From NCBI GenBank assembly GCA_001509335.1, contig LGGY01000161.1, forward strand, positions 1 through 9,297: a DNA stretch of 9,297 nt. The letters run 5' to 3'. Shown piece after piece: positions 6,612 to 9,297 of the stretch; position 1 is the first letter of the stretch; each line of letters starts with the position of its first letter. The position numbers and the translations under genes were made by a program. The notes under the pieces were generated by a model, which was given only the letters and a program-made list of their open reading frames with translations, had not been told where the DNA came from and did not search any database. This DNA comes from Fidelibacterota bacterium 46_43 (GTDB lineage: Bacteria > Fidelibacterota > Fidelibacteria > Fidelibacterales > Fidelibacteraceae).

Positions 6612-6644
6612 TGCCGGATATCCGATAGGTCCCGGCACATTTTT
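6612..6644 (+). terminator. Probable Rho-independent terminator after the HU/mini-gene unit
   Basis: TGCCGG (6612-6617) pairs with CCGGCA (6632-6637) around a 14-nt loop, followed after two bases by five T (6640-6644). The GC-rich 6-bp stem with a T-run, starting 8 nt after the mini-gene stop, fits a terminator, though the stem is short. The left arm also contains a perfect 10-bp palindrome CGGATATCCG (6615-6624) that could form a competing fold. Confidence 0.5.
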
Positions 6645-6669
6645 CCGATTCACTTGTGACGAAGAGCGT

Positions 6670-6716
6670 GCAGCACTTTTTCGGATATTCAGCCCAGAAG
6701 TGCTGCCTTTGTTTTT
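6670..6716 (+). terminator. Second hairpin with T-tract, ending at the xseA start codon
   Basis: GCAGCACTT (6670-6678) and AAGTGCTGC (6698-6706) form a perfect 9-bp stem with a 19-nt loop, followed by CTTTGTTTTT (6707-6716). The next base is the A of the xseA ATG. It looks like a terminator backing up the one at 6612-6644. Because it occupies the whole ribosome-binding region of xseA, it may instead act as an attenuator or leader structure. Confidence 0.55.
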
Positions 6717-7904
6717 ATGGATAAAATTTACACCATATCAGACATAACCCAGTTGATCAAAATCCGCCTGGAATCGATGGGGACTTTTACCCTGGAAGGT
6801 GAGATATCCGAAATCAAATATCACGGAAGCGGTCATCTCTATTTTACCCTGAAAGATGAGGGGGCAGTGCTTCCCTGTGTAATGTGGCGGACCTATACCC
6901 GGTCTTTGACTTTTCGTCCCGAAGTGGGGAATCATGTGGTTGCATCCGGCTGCCTGAGTGTATATCCTCCCCATGGACGCTACCAGATGTCCGTGGATAG
7001 CATGCAGCCTGCCGGTGTGGGAAATTTATATGAACAGTTTGAAGCCTTGAAGAAACAATTGCTTAAGGAGGGACTGTTTGATGAAGACCATAAAAAGCCA
7101 ATCCCCCTGTATCCTCGGAATCTTGCCATCATTTCCAGCGAAACGGCCGCAGGCCTTCAGGATGCCGAACGGATATTTTTACAATATGCTCCCCATGTAA
7201 ACCGCTGGCTGATCCCTGCCCGTATGCAGGGCCAAGGCACGGCGGAGTCTGTGATCCAGGCACTGAAAAGGGTTCTTCTCATGAAGAATGTAGACCTGGT
7301 GTTGATTATCCGGGGTGGGGGTTCCATCGAAGATTTATGGGAATTCAACCGGGAAATATTAGCACGCACAGTCTATAATTATCCCATACCGGTCATTTCG
7401 GGAATTGGACATGAAACGGATTTTACCATCCTGGATTTTGTGGCGGATTATCGGGCCAGTACACCCACTAATGCCGCTGAAATTGCCTGCAGAGGCTGGA
7501 AGGAAATCATTCTCTATTTGAACCAGGCTGAAGCCCGCCTGACCGGTGCCGCAGAAAATATCCTGCGACAGGCTGAAGCCCGCCTGAAATATCTCTCTCA
7601 TCGCTATACCACACGCCTGCCAGGTGCAGCCATTAACCGGTATACGGAAAAAATTGACGGACTTATACATCGCCTGAATCATGAGGTCAACCGGGCTTTT
7701 ACTGAACTTAACCACCATTGGGAACATCTGGATACAACCCTCCGGTTGACACATCCCAGAGAAGTTATGAAAAAAGGGTATGCCGTGATCAAAGGTCCGG
7801 ACGGCAAAGCATATACATCAAAAAATGATGCCCATCCGGGAGACCGCTTTACCGTGATGATGCACGACGGCGATTTCCGGGGGGAAGTTCTTAATTCGGA
7901 GTGA
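6717..7904 (+). CDS. xseA: Exodeoxyribonuclease VII large subunit
   Basis: The catalytic subunit of exonuclease VII, which degrades single-stranded DNA from either end into oligonucleotides during repair and mismatch correction, in complex with several XseB chains. It has 395 residues, slightly short for the family (about 400-460). The order is an N-terminal OB fold (about 1-100, with LEGEISEIKYHGSGHLYFTLKD at 27-47), the nuclease core (about 120-260) with RGGGSIEDLWEFN (199-211) and GIGHETDFTILDFVADYRASTPTNAAE (229-255), a long coiled coil (about 260-345) that binds XseB, and a C-terminal KGYAVI segment. The N-terminus aligns with family starts, so ATG 6717 is right, although no Shine-Dalgarno sequence precedes it and a hairpin abuts it. 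The coiled coil contains a 19-nt exact direct repeat. The TGA (7902-7904) lies 2 nt before the xseB ATG. Confidence 0.96.
   Translation: MDKIYTISDITQLIKIRLESMGTFTLEGEISEIKYHGSGHLYFTLKDEGAVLPCVMWRTYTRSLTFRPEVGNHVVASGCLSVYPPHGRYQMSVDSMQPAGVGNLYEQFEALKKQLLKEGLFDEDHKKPIPLYPRNLAIISSETAAGLQDAERIFLQYAPHVNRWLIPARMQGQGTAESVIQALKRVLLMKNVDLVLIIRGGGSIEDLWEFNREILARTVYNYPIPVISGIGHETDFTILDFVADYRASTPTNAAEIACRGWKEIILYLNQAEARLTGAAENILRQAEARLKYLSHRYTTRLPGAAINRYTEKIDGLIHRLNHEVNRAFTELNHHWEHLDTTLRLTHPREVMKKGYAVIKGPDGKAYTSKNDAHPGDRFTVMMHDGDFRGEVLNSE
7524..7587 (+). repeat. 19-nt exact direct repeat within the xseA coiled coil
   Basis: CAGGCTGAAGCCCGCCTGA occurs at 7524-7542 and again at 7569-7587, in the same frame and 45 nt apart. 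Each copy encodes QAEARL (residues 270-275 and 285-290), so the period is 15 residues, about two heptads. The bases between and beyond the copies differ. Confidence 0.85.
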
Positions 7905-7906
7905 CT

Positions 7907-8128
7907 ATGACGGAAAAAAATGAAAGTTTTGAAGCATCTCTGGCCAAACTGGAAGCGATTCTCAAACGCCTTGAAACAGAGGATGTCCCCCTGGAAGAGA
8001 TGCTTACTCTCTACGAGGAAGGGGTATCCCTGAGTCAAACCTGCCGGAAAGTCCTGGAAGATGCCCGAAAAAAACTGCAGGTGATATCAGAACACCTGAG
8101 CGAAGAAAAGGAAACAACCTTTGAATAA
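7907..8128 (+). CDS. xseB: Exodeoxyribonuclease VII small subunit
   Basis: The small accessory subunit of exonuclease VII; several copies coat the XseA coiled coil and are needed for activity. The 73 residues are almost all helical. SFEASLAKLEAILKRLETEDVPLEEMLTLYEEGVSL is the family signature, followed by a second helix ending in an acidic tail. I chose ATG 7907, because GGAG at 7898-7901 is 5 nt upstream of it. A GTG at 7901 in the same frame would add two residues and form a GTGA overlap with xseA, but it would sit on top of that ribosome-binding site. The 3' end overlaps the nadK start by 8 nt. The adjacency of xseA and xseB guarantees coordinated supply of both subunits. Confidence 0.94.
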   Translation: MTEKNESFEASLAKLEAILKRLETEDVPLEEMLTLYEEGVSLSQTCRKVLEDARKKLQVISEHLSEEKETTFE

Positions 8129-8993
8129 GTTGTCACGGATCGGGATATTGGCCAACAGCCGGAAAATCCGGGATATTGGTCCCATCCTGAAAGAATTTTG
8201 TGCCTATCTGGAGTCTAAAAGGGTTGATTTTACCCTGGATGAGGAGATTGTTCAAGATATCCCGGCATTCTCTTCTTTTGAACATTCACCCCTGGAAAAA
8301 CTTTTGGAAGAGTCCCAGGCGATGATCACCCTGGGCGGAGACGGAACTATCCTGAATGCGGCCCGGCGTATCGGTCCGCGTGAAATACCCATCCTGGGTT
8401 TCCACATGGGTGAACTGGGTTTCCTGGCTGAACTCTCCCGTCATGATTACCGGGAAAAAATGGATAAAATCCTCCTGGGGGATATGATGTTGGATGACCG
8501 GATGGTGCTGGATGGTGAAATCTGTAACGGGAAAGGATGTACCTGCGAATACGCGCTCAATGATATGGTGTTGTTTAAAGGACTCTCTCCCCGAATGATG
8601 ACTGTTAAAGTGGAAATTGACGGGGATTTTATGAACAGCTATCTTGCGGATGGACTGATAATTTCCACCCCTACAGGATCTACGGCATATTCACTTTCCA
8701 GCAGCGGCCCAATCCTAACACCCGACGTGCCCGCCATTATCATTAATCCCATCTGCCCCCATACCCTAAGCCAAAGACCCATGGTGATCGATGCCGGGCG
8801 GACAATCCGGATTACCTTTGAAGAAGTTCCTCACGGTGCCTATCTGACCGCCGATGGCCAGCATGTGGAACGCCTGAGCAAAAATGGAGAAATCTTCATT
8901 CGAAAAGCAAACCATAAGGTTAGGCTTATCCGGTGTTCGGATTACAGCTATTTCGATGTGTTGCGACAGAAATTGAACTGGGGAAAACGATGA
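8121..8993 (+). CDS. nadK: NAD kinase
   Basis: It phosphorylates NAD+ at the 2' hydroxyl of the adenosine ribose to give NADP+, in the cytoplasm. The 290 residues carry every family mark: LGGDGTILNAAR (71-82, the GGDG motif with D74), GELGFLAEL (98-105), ALNDMVLFKG (145-154, N147-D148), DGLIISTPTGSTAYSLSSSGPI (177-198) and ICPHTLSQRPMVI (211-223). The SSSGP stretch replaces the more common SAGGP. Just before ALND is a small cysteine cluster, C135, C140 and C142, that I do not recall from standard NadKs. The start is TTG 8121, with AAGGA at 8108-8112 8 nt upstream. It overlaps the xseB end by 8 nt. A second in-frame TTG at 8130 would remove only three residues. The stop overlaps the folB ATG by 4 nt. 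Confidence 0.95.
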   Translation: MNKLSRIGILANSRKIRDIGPILKEFCAYLESKRVDFTLDEEIVQDIPAFSSFEHSPLEKLLEESQAMITLGGDGTILNAARRIGPREIPILGFHMGELGFLAELSRHDYREKMDKILLGDMMLDDRMVLDGEICNGKGCTCEYALNDMVLFKGLSPRMMTVKVEIDGDFMNSYLADGLIISTPTGSTAYSLSSSGPILTPDVPAIIINPICPHTLSQRPMVIDAGRTIRITFEEVPHGAYLTADGQHVERLSKNGEIFIRKANHKVRLIRCSDYSYFDVLRQKLNWGKR

Positions 8994-9297
8994 ACGACAT
9001 TATCCGTCTGAAAAATATGGTTTTTTATGGATTTCATGGCGTTGAAGCCCATGAAAAAGAGTGGGGGGGACGTTTTGAAGTGGATCTGGAACTGTTTTGT
9101 GATTTGCATAATGCCATTGAAACAGATAAACTTAACGATACCGTGAATTATGAATCCATTTACCATTTGATTCATAATCTGGTGACTTCCAGAAAGTACT
9201 ATCTGATTGAAGCCCTTGCCGGTGAGATGTGTAAATCCATTAAAGAAAAATATCCCAAAGTGCTGAAAGTAACAGCCCGGATTCGTAAACCCAATGT
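8990..9297 (+). CDS. folB: Dihydroneopterin aldolase, 3'-truncated by window edge
   Basis: An enzyme of tetrahydrofolate synthesis that splits 7,8-dihydroneopterin into 6-hydroxymethyl-7,8-dihydropterin and glycolaldehyde; it works as an octamer in the cytoplasm. ATG 8990 overlaps the nadK stop (ATGA, 8990-8993), with GGGGA at 8980-8984 as the ribosome-binding site. The 102 whole codons in the window cover most of the family's roughly 120 residues. FYGFHGVEAHEKEWGGRFEV (12-31) contains E22, the pterin-anchoring region. NYESIYHLI (about 55-63) and YYLIEALAGEM follow. The last visible residues, RIRKPN, place a lysine at position 100, the same number as the catalytic K100 of S. aureus FolB. The frame is open to the last base, so the gene continues outside the window. 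Confidence 0.95.
   Translation, partial: MNDIIRLKNMVFYGFHGVEAHEKEWGGRFEVDLELFCDLHNAIETDKLNDTVNYESIYHLIHNLVTSRKYYLIEALAGEMCKSIKEKYPKVLKVTARIRKPN

Noticed and set aside
6650..6690. TTGTGA (6654-6659) and GATATT (6684-6689) as a promoter for xseA, and TCACTTGTGA as a CRP/FNR-like operator
   Set aside because: The two boxes are 24 nt apart, too far for a sigma-70 promoter, and no -10-like box lies at 16-18 nt. The 10-nt symmetry lacks the spacer of CRP/FNR sites.
7901..7906. GTG 7901 as the xseB start, giving a GTGA overlap with xseA
   Set aside because: It would overlap the best ribosome-binding site (GGAG 7898-7901), which is correctly placed for ATG 7907. Only two residues differ, so it cannot be fully excluded.
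1..9297. A defence, mobile or biosynthetic island
   Set aside because: All long frames are housekeeping or conserved-family genes on one strand, with uniform codon style; I found no integrase, transposase, toxin-antitoxin, CRISPR or terminal repeats.

Overview
This window is a compact housekeeping segment of a bacterial chromosome. Eleven complete or partial protein genes lie head to tail, and a twelfth, very small gene sits among them, all on the + strand. I see no mobile element, phage gene, CRISPR array, tRNA or rRNA. The envelope genes point to a diderm (Gram-negative-type) host: a stand-alone heptose-1-phosphate adenylyltransferase for ADP-heptose/LPS core, a periplasmic LysM lytic transglycosylase and SppA. 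A DUF2851 protein and a tiny AURKAIP1/COX24-like basic protein, both of which I know mainly from Bacteroidetes and relatives, suggest the Fibrobacteres-Chlorobi-Bacteroidetes (FCB) superphylum or a neighbouring candidate phylum. The -35/-10 promoter found here is of ordinary sigma-70 type rather than the classical Bacteroidetes type. The taxonomic placement is an inference.

Layout. Positions 1-966 hold the C-terminal three quarters of seryl-tRNA synthetase (serS). Positions 997-3433 hold plsC, a DUF2851 gene and rfaE2, joined by 4-nt GTGA stop/start overlaps. A short gap (3434-3517) carries a good sigma-70-like promoter and an inverted repeat over its -10 box. It leads into a 602-residue LysM lytic transglycosylase, which overlaps sppA by ATGA (3518-6189). 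Next come an HU/IHF-family DNA-binding protein (6203-6496) and a 31-codon Lys/Arg-rich gene (6509-6604) that resembles the bacterial relatives of mitochondrial ribosomal protein mS38. Two hairpins with T-tracts fill 6605-6716; the second ends directly at the xseA start codon. The last block is xseA, xseB, nadK and a 3'-truncated folB (6717-9297), again tightly packed.

How the genes fit together. The first half is mostly envelope work: phospholipid synthesis (PlsC), LPS-core heptose activation (RfaE2), murein turnover (lytic transglycosylase) and membrane proteolysis of signal peptides (SppA). The middle is nucleoid and ribosome packaging (HU and the mini basic protein). The end combines DNA repair (exonuclease VII, both subunits) with cofactor synthesis (NAD kinase, dihydroneopterin aldolase). 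The least understood items are the DUF2851 protein, whose N-terminal motifs recall a PD-(D/E)XK-type metal site, and the 31-residue protein, which is easily missed by gene finders.
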